From an uncultured Prochlorococcus sp. (GTDB taxonomy: Bacteria > Cyanobacteriota > Cyanobacteriia > PCC-6307 > Cyanobiaceae), in assembly GCA_902620895.1 (NCBI GenBank), contig CACNJU010000012.1:1-46645 (forward strand): DNA of 46,645 nucleotides, written 5' to 3'. Each line of letters begins with the position of its first letter. The first letter of the stretch is position 1. The notes below the pieces were generated by a model. The model had not been told where the DNA came from. It worked only from the letters and a program-made list of their open reading frames with translations, and searched no databases. Positions 45,108 to 46,645 of this stretch are shown in pieces. Made by a program: the position numbers and the translations under genes.

Positions 45108-45237
45108 CTATTAAATCCAACCAAAGATAATCGGATTCATTAAGATTAACTGAAAAAACAAAAATAATCAAACTTTAAAAATTCAATATTGATTAATAGT
45201 CTTATCTATATTAAAAGCTAAGAATATAAATAAAAAA

Positions 45238-46386
45238 TCATTTTTTAATTAGTACTTCATCTAAAAGAAATTCCGCTCTTTTAGAACAACTTTTTATAGC
45301 ATTAAGATAGACATAATTAGAATTATTTATTTTTGAATAAATATCTTTTCTGTTTTTAACTATATATTCTTCAATTTCCATCAAATTCAAACAATCCCAA
45401 TCTAACTTAAAGTAGTGCTCATCTCTATAAATATTTGGCCAAGTCTCCAAATGTCCCATATCAGGTTTCACTAAAAGACTTTTGTTTAGTACTGCTTCAA
45501 AGTCTCTATAACATATTTCCCCCCATCCAAAAGGAGACATCATCGCAATTGTCCTTGATAATTCCTTTATATAATCCCAAGAGTTTATTTTACCTTTTAT
45601 AAAGTTTTTGTTAAAAGCAATTTTTTTTAGAATTAATTTTCTATTAAAACCAACTGAATTAGCGTAACCCTCATAAGAAAATCTGGCATTTATTAAATTA
45701 ACCTTTCTTTCTAATATTAATTCTCGATTAAGATAATTTTTCATCTGAATTATATATAAAAAGATTATTTTTCTTAATAAATAATTCATAGAAAAGAATG
45801 CTAATACACAACAAAATTTTTTCGTGAAAAAATAAAATTTATTTAAGAAGTTGTACTTAAATACAGGAAAACATCCTATCCCTATGTTCCATGCAATTTT
45901 TATTTTTTCATCGCAAACAAACTTGAATTTAGGACTTAAATTCTTTCTTTGATCTTTAACACCATAGTTCAAATAGTAATAATCACTATATGTTCTCCCT
46001 CCATAAAATGGTTTTTCATATTGAGATTTATCGTTCAACAATCCTCTAACCCAATAAGAATCGACGTAAGGTAGGATAAAATACAAAATATGAGAAACGG
46101 CGGCAGAATCATCAAAATAAATTACCTTATCAAATTTTTTTCTATATTTTTTAATATCATCTAATATTAATTCCCTATTTTTTTCTTCATTATGGTCTAT
46201 ATGATGATATTTCCTAGTTAAGATAATTAAATCAGCCTTATAATTTATTAAATTGATGAATTTAAAATCAATAAATTTGAACTTATATTTTGTATCCTCC
46301 CCTGATAACAAATAAAAAGGTACCAAAGTATGCATTATTTCAATAGAGCTATGATTATGTGCTACTAAAACCTGAAGTTTCCTCAT
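45238..46386 (-). CDS. Putative glycosyltransferase, 382 aa
   Basis: A soluble protein of glycosyltransferase type, recognised mainly by the C-terminal SPFGWGEICYRDFEAVLNKSLLVKPDMGHLETWPNIY (about residues 310-345 of the longer form), a motif of CgeB/YkvP-like GT-B enzymes (donor binding). The N-terminus MRKLQVLVAHNHSSIEIMHTLVPFYLLSGE fits a Rossmann start; the longer start at 46404 adds only MIFVDF and is an alternative. An insertion with hydrophobic, aromatic-rich helices (YNFLNKFYFFTKKFCCVLAFFSMNYLL, about 195-225) is unusual. The sugar substrate is unknown. Confidence 0.7.
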   Translation of the reverse strand: MRKLQVLVAHNHSSIEIMHTLVPFYLLSGEDTKYKFKFIDFKFINLINYKADLIILTRKYHHIDHNEEKNRELILDDIKKYRKKFDKVIYFDDSAAVSHILYFILPYVDSYWVRGLLNDKSQYEKPFYGGRTYSDYYYLNYGVKDQRKNLSPKFKFVCDEKIKIAWNIGIGCFPVFKYNFLNKFYFFTKKFCCVLAFFSMNYLLRKIIFLYIIQMKNYLNRELILERKVNLINARFSYEGYANSVGFNRKLILKKIAFNKNFIKGKINSWDYIKELSRTIAMMSPFGWGEICYRDFEAVLNKSLLVKPDMGHLETWPNIYRDEHYFKLDWDCLNLMEIEEYIVKNRKDIYSKINNSNYVYLNAIKSCSKRAEFLLDEVLIKK

Positions 46387-46546
46387 AAAATCAACAAAAA
46401 TCATTCATGCATTAATCTTAAGAAAAATATTAGATATGGAAATTTATTGTTTATTTATCGTAAAGAATATTTTTTATAAAAATCAAAAACTGAGGTTCCA
46501 AATAATACTTCGAAAAATATTCCAACTTTTTCAAAATAATTTGTAT

Positions 46547-46584
46547 TAGATTAATATTTATATTCTCCGATAAATATTAATCTA
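46547..46584. repeat. Perfect 15-base inverted repeat near the window end
   Basis: Arms TAGATTAATATTTAT and ATAAATATTAATCTA surround an 8-base loop ATTCTCCG. The stem is entirely A/T-rich and has no adjoining T-tract. It lies in the gene-free tail 46405-46645, about 160 bases upstream of the glycosyltransferase start. The last bases on the minus strand contain a short open frame ending in TAG that could be the end of a gene beyond the window. Confidence 0.7.
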
Positions 46585-46645
46585 TATGCCTTTGAAATAA
46601 AATTTTGAAGCCTAAATAAAATTATTCACTTTTTTAAAGACTTGC

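Overview
The window looks like a chromosomal segment of a marine picocyanobacterium, most likely a high-light-adapted Prochlorococcus. The evidence is: very AT-rich DNA on both strands and in coding and non-coding parts, small genes tightly packed, a prochlorophyte chlorophyll a/b antenna gene (pcb) next to flavodoxin, a cyanobacterial porin, and several cyanobacteria-restricted families (DUF1824, DUF3386, DUF2808, Ycf46). Species or strain cannot be fixed without a database search.

Positions 1-3280 are an accessory stretch. A cassette of two small overlapping genes followed by degenerate CCACCAACACAT repeats occurs twice, and two TPR proteins lie between the copies. A tRNA-Ser(CGA) follows. 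Positions 3.5-12.7 kb hold a group with an iron-stress flavour: a FutA/IdiA-type ferric-iron binding protein divergent from a PiuC-like oxygenase, a porin whose ribosome-binding site is complementary to the Yfr1 sRNA core, and then pcb and flavodoxin (isiB). Interleaved are glyQ, a DUF1824 protein, a MIF-like tautomerase and small unknown proteins.

Positions 12.8-33 kb are mostly core genome. They hold a thioredoxin-fold protein, a SemiSWEET, an AEC permease, two glycosyltransferases, an EamA permease, sppA, an AroH-type chorismate mutase, the rpmH-rnpA-PH domain protein-yidC-ycf46 string, serS, rseP, rpsN, pnp, cysQ, rsmI and a tRNA-Arg(UCU).

From the tRNA-Arg to the right end (33-46.6 kb) the content changes to a surface-polysaccharide island: an O-antigen-ligase-like membrane protein, glycosyltransferases, a GMC-type oxidoreductase, and enzymes for unusual GDP-sugars. 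gmd would make GDP-4-keto-6-deoxymannose. Three other enzymes could draw on that intermediate: an Fcl/ColC-like epimerase-reductase, a DegT-family protein whose catalytic lysine is replaced by histidine exactly as in the colitose enzyme ColD, and a perosamine-synthase-like aminotransferase fused to a CBS pair. A HisH/HisF/WbpG-like module may add an amidine group. The island therefore appears able to decorate the cell surface with dideoxy and/or amino-deoxy sugars. This is the most novel part of the window.
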